Assembly: GCF_048323695.1 (NCBI RefSeq)
Contig: NZ_JBLWFT010000001.1
Location: forward strand, 1,025,734-1,089,733
DNA length: 64,000 bases
Source of the DNA: Aquisalimonas sp007126095
GTDB lineage: Bacteria > Pseudomonadota > Gammaproteobacteria > Nitrococcales > Aquisalimonadaceae
Direction: 5' to 3'
The first letter of the stretch is position 1. Each line of letters opens with the position of its first letter. Below, in pieces: positions 1 through 8,670 of the stretch. The position numbers were made by a program, and so were the translations under genes. The notes under the pieces are model-generated. The model did not search any database and had not been told where the DNA came from. It was given only the letters and a program-made list of their open reading frames with translations.

Positions 1-153
1 GTACGGGATGTATTCCACGATGGCCGGCACGGGATCGTCATCCGCGCCTTCAGGAATCCAGGCCCGCGCTGCCAGGCGCGTGCCATCCGGCATGGGAATC
101 CAGAGGTTCTCGATACTGCGAACCCGATAGGGAAACGTCGTTACTGTCTGCAA
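1..153 (-). CDS. CocE/NonD family hydrolase, N-terminal fragment (runs off window)
   Basis: The minus strand reads 51 codons from a TTG start at 153 to the window edge. A strong ribosome site (GGAGG with a 7-nt spacer) precedes the TTG, which decides the start. The peptide contains the pattern IPMPDGTRLAAR followed by VPAIVEYIPY. This matches the opening beta strands of the X-Pro dipeptidyl-peptidase/CocE-NonD alpha/beta hydrolase family. The catalytic serine would lie outside the window, so substrate cannot be inferred. No signal peptide is present, suggesting a cytoplasmic enzyme. Family assignment rests on this short N-terminus only. Confidence 0.7.
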   Translation of the reverse strand, partial: MQTVTTFPYRVRSIENLWIPMPDGTRLAARAWIPEGADDDPVPAIVEYIPY

Positions 154-227
154 TCCACCCCCTCCGTGCCACTGGCGCACAAGACACCATCATAGCCCAG
201 TAGCACTGGAGGAGCGCAGCCGGTGAA

Positions 228-797
228 TCAGAACAGCAGGTTGACCCCCACGTAACCGGCCCCGAACTCCTGACTCACCGTCTGCGTACTGCCCCCATCG
301 GGGCCCCGGAGTTGCGGCTCCATGGAATAGACGTCGACGCCGCCGCGTAGGGCGAAGGTGGGCGTGACGTGCACTTTGGCGCCCACGCCAGCCTGGCCGA
401 TAACCTTGCGGGTCGCATCCGAGCGGTTGTCGTTCTCGCTCACGCGTCCGATGCCGCCGCCCAGGCGGCCGTAGAGGTCGAACGTTCTGGTGACCGGGAG
501 ATACAGGACACCGGATAGCACCGTTGCGGAATAACTGACGCGATAGTCGTCCTGCCGGTACCGGCCCAGATCGTGGAACCCGATCTCGACGCCGAACCAG
601 TCGTTGGCGCGGTAACCGCCGAACAAGCGCACACCCGCGCTTTCATCATCGAACCCGTCGCCGAAGGCCCCGTCGTCCTCGACAATTGCAGTACCCGCCA
701 TGTCGACACCGATGTAGCCATACGGCGGGTAAGCGATTGCCAGGCCCGGCAAGAATGCCGCCGCCACCCCCAGAGCCCGCAAGCCATTCCGTCGCAT
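228..797 (-). CDS. Outer-membrane beta-barrel protein (OmpA-like/porin family)
   Basis: This 189-aa protein starts with a Sec signal peptide (Arg-rich start, hydrophobic stretch, cleavage near AIA-YPP at about residue 22). The rest alternates polar and hydrophobic residues with many Gly and aromatic residues, as expected for an 8-strand barrel. It contains a short segment DLYGRLGGGIG typical of the OMP_b-brl fold and ends in a Phe (LLF), the usual C-terminal outer-membrane insertion signal. A GGGAGGG ribosome site lies just upstream of the ATG. It is divergent from the AEC transporter. Ligand and role are unknown. Confidence 0.8.
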   Translation of the reverse strand: MRRNGLRALGVAAAFLPGLAIAYPPYGYIGVDMAGTAIVEDDGAFGDGFDDESAGVRLFGGYRANDWFGVEIGFHDLGRYRQDDYRVSYSATVLSGVLYLPVTRTFDLYGRLGGGIGRVSENDNRSDATRKVIGQAGVGAKVHVTPTFALRGGVDVYSMEPQLRGPDGGSTQTVSQEFGAGYVGVNLLF

Positions 798-939
798 TCC
801 CTACCCTCCCGCACTCGTTCGCCGAACAACGCCCCGATTAAGACAACATCCACCACGGCCGGTTCCCGCGGGCGCCGCGACACGGCGGAGCGCTTGCGCG
901 TATAGTGCGGCCTTTCGCACGAGACTGGAGCGACTGGCC

Positions 940-1827
940 GTGATCACTGACGTCCTGTCCACGGTCGTCGGCGTCATTCTTCCGGTATTCGCACTGGTCG
1001 CCGTCGGATATGCCTACACGCGACACTACCGGCCGGATTTCGCCGAGACCAATCAGCTCAACATGACCGTGTTCCTGCCGGCGTTGATCCTCTACGCGAT
1101 CCTCGACCGCGCCGAGGACTTCTCCGGCCAGCTCCCGCTGGCATTCGCCGGGGCGCTCATCATCGCCGGCTCCGGACTGTTGGCGCTGCCCGTCTGCCGG
1201 TTTCTCAAGGAAGACTGGCGCACGGTTCTGCCGCCCACCATGTTCAACAACGCCGGCAATCTGGCCATCCCGCTGATGGTGCTTACCTTTGGCGAGGAGG
1301 CTCTGCCGGCCGCAGTGGTGCTGTTTCTGGTGCAGACGGTGGGTCAGTTCCTGGTCAGCCCTCTGCTGATCGGCGGCCGCCTGAGTGTGGTGGAGCTGCT
1401 GCGGATGCCGATGCTGCAGGCCGCCCTGCTCGGTGCGGTGCTGGCAACCACCGACGTTTCCCTCCCCGGCCCGGTAATGACCACGCTGGAAATGGCGGCC
1501 GCCGTGGGGATCCCGCTGCTGCTGGTGTCTCTGGGCGCGCGGCTTGCGAGCACGTCGTTGCATCACTGGAGACTCGGCGCGGTGGTGGGCGTGCTCTGCC
1601 CGGCCACCAGTGTCGTGGTGATGGTCGCCATCGCACCCTGGTTCGCGCTTGATCCGATGCAGGAAGGCGTCCTGTTCATCTTCGCGGTGCTGCCGCCGGC
1701 GGTGATGAGCTATGTCATCGCCGAGCAGTTCAGGCAGGAGCCGGAGAAGGTGGCGTCCATCGTCATTGTGGGGACACTGATGAGCGCACTGACACTGCCG
1801 CTGGCAGTGGCGTACGTGATGATGTGA
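940..1827 (+). CDS. AEC (auxin efflux carrier) family transporter
   Basis: The 295-aa product is almost entirely hydrophobic, with about ten predicted membrane helices. It carries the family's hallmarks: an N-terminal FALVAVGYAYTR helix and a central segment PPTMFNNAGNLAIPL, where the Asn-Asn-Gly-Asn motif breaks a helix. The family exports or exchanges small carboxylates such as malate, but the substrate cannot be read from sequence. Translation most likely starts at GTG 940, with GGAG nine bases upstream. Length is normal for the family. The gene is single and converges on tRNA-Ser, separated by a perfect hairpin. Confidence 0.85.
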   Translation: MITDVLSTVVGVILPVFALVAVGYAYTRHYRPDFAETNQLNMTVFLPALILYAILDRAEDFSGQLPLAFAGALIIAGSGLLALPVCRFLKEDWRTVLPPTMFNNAGNLAIPLMVLTFGEEALPAAVVLFLVQTVGQFLVSPLLIGGRLSVVELLRMPMLQAALLGAVLATTDVSLPGPVMTTLEMAAAVGIPLLLVSLGARLASTSLHHWRLGAVVGVLCPATSVVVMVAIAPWFALDPMQEGVLFIFAVLPPAVMSYVIAEQFRQEPEKVASIVIVGTLMSALTLPLAVAYVMM

Positions 1828-1840
1828 TCAGTCGGCTGGA

Positions 1841-1881
1841 TTCTCTCCTGAGCAGTACCTGCGGCACTGCTCAGGAGAGAA
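1841..1881. terminator. Perfect 16-bp inverted repeat between AEC gene and tRNA-Ser
   Basis: Arms at 1841-1856 and 1866-1881 are exact reverse complements with a 9-nt loop. The repeat lies between two convergent transcription units. Neither side has a T-run, so it is not a textbook intrinsic terminator. It may act bidirectionally with Rho or protect the tRNA precursor 3-prime end. One arm ends directly against the encoded CCA of the tRNA. Confidence 0.55.
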
Positions 1882-1969
1882 TGGCGGAGAGGGAGGGATT
1901 CGAACCCCCGGATCCCGTAGGATCAACGCATTTCGAGTGCGCCCCGTTCGGCCGCTCCGGCACCTCTCC
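1882..1969 (-). tRNA. tRNA-Ser (anticodon CGA)
   Basis: The minus strand folds as a class II tRNA. The acceptor GGAGAGG pairs with CCTCTCC, followed by discriminator G and an encoded CCA. The anticodon loop is CTCGAAA, giving anticodon CGA for codon UCG. A long variable arm (GTTGATCCTACGGGATC region) and a T-loop GTTCGAATC are present. The long variable arm together with the CGA anticodon identifies serine. Confidence 0.95.
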
Positions 1970-2038
1970 GAATCATCGCTCGTGAGCCATGAGGCGCGTA
2001 GTCTACAATAGAGCTCCCAGCGACTCCAACGGTTGTCT

Positions 2039-3517
2039 ATGGCCCACACTGTTCTCCGCGCCCTGATTGCCGCCATGGCGCTCGCCCTCGGCGGACTGGC
2101 CATTACGGGTCAGCTCCAGCAACAGTCGCTCCTGGAGCAGGTCCAGGACGCGGGTGAGCTGGTGGTGGTCACTCGGCTCGGACCCTCGACGCTCTACAAG
2201 ACGAACGACGGGTCCGAGGGCATGGATTACGATCTCGCCCGGGCATTCGCGAACCATCTTGGCGTGGAGCTGCGGCTCATCATTGCCCGGAACAAGACGC
2301 AGATGTACCAGGCGCTGGCCTCCCGCACGGCCCATGTGGCGGCAGGTGGTCTCAGCGTGTCGGATGGCGGGCAGGAGCGCTTCCGCTTCAGCACCTCGTA
2401 CGCCGAAGTGGACCAACATCTCATCTACCGCAACCAGGAGCCGCACCCGGAGAGCCCGCAGGAGCTTGCCAAGTTCCGGGATACGGCATTCAAGGTTCTG
2501 GCCCACAGCCAGTCGGCCGAGCGGCTCCGGGCACTGAACGGCAACGGGATTGAAGTCAATTGGTCGGCAACCCAGGACATGGGCGTACAGGACCTGCTCT
2601 ACGGTGTCTGGCGGCGGGACATCGACTTCACCATCGTCGACTCCAACGAACTCGCCCTCAACCAGAGCTACTACCCCGAGCTCCGCGTTGCGTTTACCTT
2701 CGACGACCCCCAGAGTCTGGCCTGGGCATTCCTGCGCACCGATGACCGTAGCCTCTACGACGCAGCACAGACGTTCTTCAGCGAGGCAGAGGAATCCGGG
2801 AAGCTTGCCTTCGTCCGCGAGCGCTACCACGGTTACCTGACCGGGTTCGACTACGTGGGCGCCCGGGTCTTCCTCCGCGAGGTCACAGAGCGTCTTCCCC
2901 AGTATCGCCCCACATTCGAAGAGGCTGCCGCGCAGTACGACCTGGACTGGCGCATGCTGGCGGCCATCAGCTACCAGGAATCCCACTGGCGGCCTGATGC
3001 GATCTCAGCCACCGGCGTTCGCGGCATGATGATGCTCACCCAGCCAACGGCGCGGCAAATGGGCGTGGACAACCGCATGGATCCCACGGAGAGCATCATG
3101 GGCGGCGCACGGTATTTCCGCTCGCTACTGGACAGGTTGCCGGACGACATCGAACAGCCGACGCGCACATGGATGGCCCTGGCGGCCTACAACGTCGGCC
3201 TGGGCCATCTGCGCGATGCGCGCAATATCACGGAATCCGAGGGGGGCGACCCGAACAGCTGGCCGGACGTCCGTGCCCACCTGCCGCTTCTGGCCGATCC
3301 GGAGTGGTATCAGCACACGCGCTTTGGCTACGCCCGGGGCTGGGAACCGGTGCACTACGTCCGGGGCGTGAGAGGCTATTACGCCATGCTGACCCGCATC
3401 ACCGATCCGGCGCTGTTCCGCCTGAACGATGATGCCGATCCCCGGGAGCTGCGCGCCTTCCGGGGTGGCGATGCCGGCAGACTCGAGCTGCCGGGCATGG
3501 CTGAAATGCTGTACTGA
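2039..3517 (+). CDS. mltF: Membrane-bound lytic murein transglycosylase F
   Basis: MltF cleaves peptidoglycan glycan strands to 1,6-anhydro-muropeptides at the outer membrane. The 492-aa protein has an N-terminal hydrophobic export segment without a clear lipobox. A periplasmic solute-binding (SBP_bac_3) domain spans about residues 38-265. A C-terminal SLT domain follows from about 290, containing AISYQESHW with catalytic Glu near 314. Further on are GVRGMMMLT and AAYNVGLGHL, both classic SLT motifs. Length and two-domain order match E. coli MltF. ATG 2039 is preferred; an in-frame TTG lies at 2033. Confidence 0.93.
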   Translation: MAHTVLRALIAAMALALGGLAITGQLQQQSLLEQVQDAGELVVVTRLGPSTLYKTNDGSEGMDYDLARAFANHLGVELRLIIARNKTQMYQALASRTAHVAAGGLSVSDGGQERFRFSTSYAEVDQHLIYRNQEPHPESPQELAKFRDTAFKVLAHSQSAERLRALNGNGIEVNWSATQDMGVQDLLYGVWRRDIDFTIVDSNELALNQSYYPELRVAFTFDDPQSLAWAFLRTDDRSLYDAAQTFFSEAEESGKLAFVRERYHGYLTGFDYVGARVFLREVTERLPQYRPTFEEAAAQYDLDWRMLAAISYQESHWRPDAISATGVRGMMMLTQPTARQMGVDNRMDPTESIMGGARYFRSLLDRLPDDIEQPTRTWMALAAYNVGLGHLRDARNITESEGGDPNSWPDVRAHLPLLADPEWYQHTRFGYARGWEPVHYVRGVRGYYAMLTRITDPALFRLNDDADPRELRAFRGGDAGRLELPGMAEMLY

Positions 3518-3526
3518 GCAGCCCCG

Positions 3527-4015
3527 TCAACCCCGCCGGGAACGGAAAAAGTCCCGTAGCAGGGTCGCGCTCTCCTCCGCCAGCACACCGCCGAGGCAGG
3601 CGACGTTGTGGTTGTGCAGCCCGGGCTGCAGCAATTCGAAGCAGCTCTCCACGGCACCGGTACGGGGTTCCGTCGCGCCGTAGACCAATCGCCCCACGCG
3701 GGCGTGCACCATGGCCCCGACACACATCACGCACGGTTCCAGGGTCACGTAGAGAGTGGTTCCCGAAAGCCGGTAGTTCTGCTCCGCCTCCGCGGCGGCG
3801 CGCAGCGCGTGGATCTCGGCATGAACGGTCGGGTCCGACGCGGCGATGGGGTGATTCCAGCCACGGGCGAGGCACACGCCGTCCCGCACGAGCACAGCGC
3901 CCACGGGCACTTCGCCCGCAGCCGCCGCCCGACGCGCCAGCGCCAGCGCGTCCTGCATCCAGCGAATGTCTTCAGGGTCGTGCGCCCCGAAGGGCGCCCC
4001 GGGCACTGTGCTCAT
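3527..4015 (-). CDS. tadA: tRNA-specific adenosine deaminase TadA
   Basis: TadA deaminates A34 to inosine in the wobble position of tRNA-Arg(ACG). The 162-aa product has the zinc-binding deaminase motifs: HAEIHAL (His 65, catalytic Glu 67) and PCVMCVGAMVHAR (Cys 95, Cys 98). The downstream NHNV segment is also typical. Starting at ATG 4015 gives the normal length. An upstream in-frame start at 4054 would add 13 residues and overlap guaA by 14 bp. The gene follows guaA on the same strand and is probably cotranscribed with it. Confidence 0.93.
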   Translation of the reverse strand: MSTVPGAPFGAHDPEDIRWMQDALALARRAAAAGEVPVGAVLVRDGVCLARGWNHPIAASDPTVHAEIHALRAAAEAEQNYRLSGTTLYVTLEPCVMCVGAMVHARVGRLVYGATEPRTGAVESCFELLQPGLHNHNVACLGGVLAEESATLLRDFFRSRRG

Positions 4016-4040
4016 GCCTCGCCCCGCACCAGGTGGCCGG

Positions 4041-5615
4041 TCATTCCCATTCAATGGTCGCCGGCGGCTTGCCGGAGATGTCGTAGACCACCCGGGAGAT
4101 GCCCTCGATTTCGTTGATGATGCGCCGGCTCACGTGATCCAGAAAGTCGTACGGCAGATGCGCCCAGCGGGCGGTCATGAAATCGATGGTCTCCACGGCG
4201 CGCAGGGCGATCACGTGTTCGTAGCGGCGACCGTCGCCGGTTACGCCAACCGATTTCACCGGCATGTACACGGCGAAGGCCTGGCTCGTCTGGTGATAGA
4301 GCTCGTGTTTCCACAGCTCCTCGATGAAGATGGCGTCGGCCCGGCGGAGCTTGTCCGCGTACGCCTTGCGCACTTCGCCGAGAATGCGCACGCCGAGGCC
4401 CGGCCCCGGGAAGGGATGGCGGTGCACCATGTCGGAGGGCAGCCCCAGCTCGATGCCGATCCTGCGCACTTCGTCCTTGAACAGCTCCCGCAGTGGCTCG
4501 ATGAGCTTGAGGTTCATGCGGTCCGGCAGACCGCCGACATTGTGGTGGGACTTGATCACGTGGGCCTTGCCGGTGGCCGCTCCGGCGGACTCGATCACAT
4601 CCGGGTAGATCGTGCCCTGGGCGAGCCACTCCACGTTCTGGAGTTTCTCGGCCTCGTCATCGAAGACGTCAATGAACATGTTGCCGATGATCTTGCGTTT
4701 CTGCTCCGGGTCGGCAACGCCGCCAAGCGCCTTCAGAAAACGGTTCTCTGCATCCACGCGGATGACATTCACCCCCATGTGCCGGGCGAATGTCGCCATG
4801 ACCTGATCGGCCTCGCCGAGGCGCAGCAGGCCGTTGTCCACGAACACGCAGGTGAGCTGGTCACCGATGGCGCGATGCAGGAGTGCCGCCACCACGGAGG
4901 AATCCACGCCGCCGGAGAGCCCGAGCAGGACCTTGCCGTCGCCGACCTTGTCGCGAATGCGGGCGATGTGGTCGTCAATGATGTTGCCCGGCGTCCAGCT
5001 CCCGCTGCAGCCACAGAGCTCCCGCACGAAGCGCGTGAGAATGCGCTGCCCCTGGAGAGTGTGGGTCACTTCCGGATGGAACTGCACCCCGTACCAGCAG
5101 CGCTCGTCGTCGCCGATGCCGGCGACCGGCGCGTTGTCGTTGCTGGCGATGAGCTTGAACCCTGCGGGGGGCTCGGTGACACGGTCACCGTGGCTCATCC
5201 ACACATCCAGCATGCCGTAGCCATCCGGCGTGGTGTGGTCCTCGATGTCGCGCAGGAGCCGTGAGTGCCCCCGGGCACGTACGCGGGCGTAGCCAAACTC
5301 CTTGTGGGAGGACGGCTCCACGGTGCCGCCAAGCTGCGCGGCCATCGCCTGCATGCCGTAGCAGATGCCCAGCAGCGGGACTCCCAGGGTGAACACCTCG
5401 TCGGGAATGCGCGGTGTCTCGCTGAAGGTCACCGACTCGGGCCCACCGGAGAGAATCACGCCGTTGGGGGCAAAGGCGGTAATCGCCGCCGGGTCGCAGT
5501 CGCAGGCGTAGATTTCGCAGTAGACGCCGGCCTCGCGGACGCGGCGGGCAATGAGCTGGGTGTACTGGGATCCGAAGTCGAGGATCAGAATGCGTTCGGC
5601 GTGAATGTCCTGGGC
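4041..5615 (-). CDS. guaA: GMP synthase (glutamine-hydrolysing)
   Basis: GuaA amidates XMP to GMP using glutamine and ATP, the last step of de novo GMP synthesis. The 524-aa protein begins with a class I glutamine amidotransferase domain (LDFGSQY near 13-19, nucleophile Cys 86 in GICYGMQ, catalytic HPE in FHPEVTHT). The ATP-pyrophosphatase domain follows with P-loop SGGVDSS. A C-terminal dimerisation domain ends in PPATIEWE. The start at 5615 gives the E. coli length and the expected short N-terminus; an upstream ATG at 5648 is less likely. It lies 73 bp after guaB on the same strand. Confidence 0.97.
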   Translation of the reverse strand, partial: AQDIHAERILILDFGSQYTQLIARRVREAGVYCEIYACDCDPAAITAFAPNGVILSGGPESVTFSETPRIPDEVFTLGVPLLGICYGMQAMAAQLGGTVEPSSHKEFGYARVRARGHSRLLRDIEDHTTPDGYGMLDVWMSHGDRVTEPPAGFKLIASNDNAPVAGIGDDERCWYGVQFHPEVTHTLQGQRILTRFVRELCGCSGSWTPGNIIDDHIARIRDKVGDGKVLLGLSGGVDSSVVAALLHRAIGDQLTCVFVDNGLLRLGEADQVMATFARHMGVNVIRVDAENRFLKALGGVADPEQKRKIIGNMFIDVFDDEAEKLQNVEWLAQGTIYPDVIESAGAATGKAHVIKSHHNVGGLPDRMNLKLIEPLRELFKDEVRRIGIELGLPSDMVHRHPFPGPGLGVRILGEVRKAYADKLRRADAIFIEELWKHELYHQTSQAFAVYMPVKSVGVTGDGRRYEHVIALRAVETIDFMTARWAHLPYDFLDHVSRRIINEIEGISRVVYDISGKPPATIEWE

Positions 5616-5688
5616 CATGTCGGGTTCCAACGGCAGTGATGCAAACAAAAGCGCCGCCCTCGGGCGGCGACGCGCGGGTGTGGCGTGC

Positions 5689-7152
5689 TCAGTCGGTCCG
5701 GTAGTTCGGCGCTTCCTTGGTGATGGTCACATCGTGGACGTGGGATTCCCTCACCCCGGCGTTGGTGATGCGCACGAACTCCGGCTTGGTGCGCATCTCC
5801 TGGATGTCGTGGCAGCCGGTATACCCCATGCTGGCACGCAGGCCACCCAGGAGCTGATGAACAATGGCAACCAGCGACCCCTTGTAGGGCACACGCCCTT
5901 CGATCCCCTCGGGGACGAGCTTCTCCACCTCCTCGGACGGGTCCTGGAAGTAACGATCGCTGGAGCCCTGGGCCATGGCGCCCAGTGAGCCCATGCCCCG
6001 GTAGGACTTGTACGAGCGCCCCTGGAACAGCTCCACCTCACCGGGGGCCTCCTCGGTGCCGGCGAACAGGCCACCCACCATTACGGCGTGGGCACCTGCA
6101 ACGATAGCCTTGGAAAGGTCACCGGAGAAGCGGACGCCGCCGTCGGCGATCAACGGGACACCGGACCCTTCCAGCGCCTCGGCCACGTTGGATACCGCCG
6201 AGATCTGCGGCACGCCGACACCGGCCACCACCCGCGTGGTGCAGATCGACCCCGGGCCGATGCCCACTTTCACGGCATCGGCACCGGCTTCCACCAGCGC
6301 ACGCGCTGCAGCGCCGGTAGCGATGTTGCCGCCGATGACCTGCACCTGCGGGTAGTGCTTCTTGACCCAGCTAACCCGCTGCAGCACGCCCCGGGAGTGG
6401 CCGTGGGCCGTATCCACCACGATCACGTCCGCGCCGGCCCGGCACAGGGCATCAACCCGCTCCTCCGTGTCGCCACCAGTACCAACGGCGGCACCCACGC
6501 GCAGACGCCCATGCTCGTCCTTGCAGGCGTTGGGGTAATCCTTGGCCTTCTGGATGTCCTTGACGGTAATCAGCCCCCGCAGCCGGAAATTGTCATCCAC
6601 CACCAGCACTTTCTCGATGCGGTGGCGATGCATGAGGTCGAGAATCTCTTCCCGGGAGGCGCCCTCGCGCACGGTTACCAGGCGCTCGCGGCCCGTCATG
6701 ATCTCGCTCACGGGGGCATCGGTGCGCGTCTCGAAACGTAGGTCGCGGCTGGTCACGATGCCGCTGAGACGGTCGTTATTGTCGACTACCGGCACCCCGG
6801 AGATGGTGTGTTGACGGGTCAGTGCGAGCACGTCGGCAATGGAGGTATCGGGCGTGACGCTGATGGGCTCCTTGATCACCCCGCTTTCGAATTTCTTCAC
6901 CCTCCGCACGTGATCCGCCTGCTGTTCCACGGACATGTTCTTGTGGACGATGCCGAGGCCGCCCTGCTCCGCCAGCGTGATCGCCAGACCCGCCTCGGTC
7001 ACGGTATCCATGGCCGCGGACACGATGGGGATATTGACCCGGATATCCCGGGTCAGCTGCGACGAGAGATCCGCATCCCGGGGCATGACGTCCGAGTACG
7101 CCGGGAGAAGAAGAACATCGTCGAAGGTCAGGGCTTCCTGGGCAATTCGCAT
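5689..7152 (-). CDS. guaB: IMP dehydrogenase
   Basis: GuaB oxidises IMP to XMP with NAD, the committed step of GMP synthesis, and feeds the adjacent guaA. The 487-aa protein opens with the family start AQEALTFDDVLL. Two CBS domains span about residues 93-205. The catalytic loop GSICTTR carries the nucleophilic cysteine, and the flap region is YRGMGS. Length equals E. coli GuaB. The frame stays open upstream to about 7880, but that part is antisense to xseA and has no homology to the family; ATG 7152 is the true start. guaB and xseA are divergent, as in many gammaproteobacteria. Confidence 0.97.
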   Translation of the reverse strand: MRIAQEALTFDDVLLLPAYSDVMPRDADLSSQLTRDIRVNIPIVSAAMDTVTEAGLAITLAEQGGLGIVHKNMSVEQQADHVRRVKKFESGVIKEPISVTPDTSIADVLALTRQHTISGVPVVDNNDRLSGIVTSRDLRFETRTDAPVSEIMTGRERLVTVREGASREEILDLMHRHRIEKVLVVDDNFRLRGLITVKDIQKAKDYPNACKDEHGRLRVGAAVGTGGDTEERVDALCRAGADVIVVDTAHGHSRGVLQRVSWVKKHYPQVQVIGGNIATGAAARALVEAGADAVKVGIGPGSICTTRVVAGVGVPQISAVSNVAEALEGSGVPLIADGGVRFSGDLSKAIVAGAHAVMVGGLFAGTEEAPGEVELFQGRSYKSYRGMGSLGAMAQGSSDRYFQDPSEEVEKLVPEGIEGRVPYKGSLVAIVHQLLGGLRASMGYTGCHDIQEMRTKPEFVRITNAGVRESHVHDVTITKEAPNYRTD

Positions 7153-7290
7153 GGGCGGATACCTTGTCGCGGAGATGGAGCTTGCGCGGAATAGCCGTGT
7201 ATTATAGGAAGCGCTGCGGTGCAGCGTAAAGCAGCATGTCCGTGCGACGCACCCATGACCCGGCGCCACCGGCCGGTTAGACTGTGCAGC

Positions 7291-8670
7291 ATGAACGCAT
7301 CCACCTCCACCAGCAGCACCGCCGACCGCGCCGTCATTACCGTCTCCCGGCTCAACAGGGAAGTGCGGGAGCTGCTGGAACAGGGTATGCCGCCCGTCTG
7401 GGTCGAAGGCGAACTCTCCAATCTCGCCCGCCCCGCGTCCGGCCACATGTACTTCAGCCTCAAGGACGACCGCGCGCAGATCCGCTGCGCCATGTTCCGC
7501 TCCCGCAACCAGCTGGTGCGCTTCCGCCCCGAAAACGGCCAGCAGGTCCTCGTGCGTGGCCGCATCGGCCTCTACGAGCCGCGCGGCGACTACCAGCTCA
7601 TTGTCGAAAGCATGGAGGAGGCCGGCGATGGCGCGCTGCGGCGGCAGTTCGAGGAACTGCGCCGGAAACTCGAAGCCGAGGGGCTGTTCGCGGCTGACCG
7701 CAAGCGTGCGCTGCCCGCCCTGCCCCGGCGGATCGGGGTCATCACCTCTCCCAGCGGCGCCGCAGTCCGCGACGTGCTGCAGGTGCTGCAACGCCGCTTC
7801 CCTGCCATCCCGGTGCTGATCTACCCGGTACCCGTTCAGGGAAAGGACGCCGCCCTGGGGATCCGCAACATGCTCACCCACGCCGTCGAGCGTGCCGAGG
7901 TGGACGTCCTTCTGCTCACCCGCGGTGGCGGCTCCCTTGAGGATCTGTGGCCGTTCAACGATGAAGCCTTGGCACGCGCCATCGCCGAATGCCCGCTACC
8001 CATCGTCAGCGCCGTGGGCCACGAGGTGGATGTGACCATCGCGGATCTGGTTGCGGACCAGCGCGCACCCACGCCGTCCGCCGCGGCGGAGTTGCTGAGC
8101 CCGGATGGTGCGGCCTGGCTGCGCCGTTTCGAGGCTGCGGCCGAACGGCTGCAGTTCGTCCAGGAGCGCCGTCAGCAGCAGGAAGCACAGCGGCTGGACA
8201 ACCTGCTCAAACGCCTGCAGCAACAGCACCTCGGGCGACGGCTGCGCGACCACGCGCGGCGCCTGGATGAACTCCGTGCGCGCCTCGGTCAGGCCTGGCG
8301 CACCGGGCAACGCCTGCGCACCACCGCACTGGAACAGGCCCACAGCCGGCTGAGTGCGGCCAGCCCGGACCGCGGCGTGGCCCGGTTGCGGGAACGGACC
8401 GGCAACCTGGAGCGACGCCTCCACGCCGCGCAGCACCAGCACCTGGAGCGGTCCAGAGACCGCCTGGGCGCACTGGCACGAACCCTGGAGACGGTCAGCC
8501 CGCTGGCAACGGTGAGCCGCGGTTACGCAATCGTTCAACGGCCTGACGACGGTGCAGTCATCCGCAATGCCGCGGATCTGCACCCGGGCGACCCATTCAC
8601 CGCCCGCCTGGCCCACGGGCGAATCCATGGCCGCGTGGAGCGGGTGAACGACGAGGAGAGCTTCACATGA
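7291..8670 (+). CDS. xseA: Exodeoxyribonuclease VII large subunit
   Basis: XseA is the catalytic subunit of the single-strand exonuclease ExoVII, acting in mismatch repair and DNA damage processing. The 459-aa protein has an N-terminal OB fold (VWVEGELSNL and GHMYFSLKD at about 35-60). The nuclease core includes ITSPSGAAVRD, LTRGGGSLEDLWPFNDE and SAVGHEVDVTIAD. A long Arg/Gln-rich helical region and a C-terminal GYAIV motif complete it. ATG 7291 gives normal length; upstream in-frame starts would add about 24 unconserved residues. The stop overlaps the next ATG by 4 bp. The small subunit gene xseB is not in the window. Confidence 0.96.
   Translation: MNASTSTSSTADRAVITVSRLNREVRELLEQGMPPVWVEGELSNLARPASGHMYFSLKDDRAQIRCAMFRSRNQLVRFRPENGQQVLVRGRIGLYEPRGDYQLIVESMEEAGDGALRRQFEELRRKLEAEGLFAADRKRALPALPRRIGVITSPSGAAVRDVLQVLQRRFPAIPVLIYPVPVQGKDAALGIRNMLTHAVERAEVDVLLLTRGGGSLEDLWPFNDEALARAIAECPLPIVSAVGHEVDVTIADLVADQRAPTPSAAAELLSPDGAAWLRRFEAAAERLQFVQERRQQQEAQRLDNLLKRLQQQHLGRRLRDHARRLDELRARLGQAWRTGQRLRTTALEQAHSRLSAASPDRGVARLRERTGNLERRLHAAQHQHLERSRDRLGALARTLETVSPLATVSRGYAIVQRPDDGAVIRNAADLHPGDPFTARLAHGRIHGRVERVNDEESFT

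Noticed and set aside
3966..5264. A 432-codon plus-strand frame
   Set aside because: It is antisense to guaA, which has intact catalytic motifs; no domain is visible in the antisense peptide.
7153..7881. N-terminal extension of guaB in the same frame
   Set aside because: The extension lies opposite xseA and is not found in IMP dehydrogenases; the normal start at 7152 has family sequence from residue 1.
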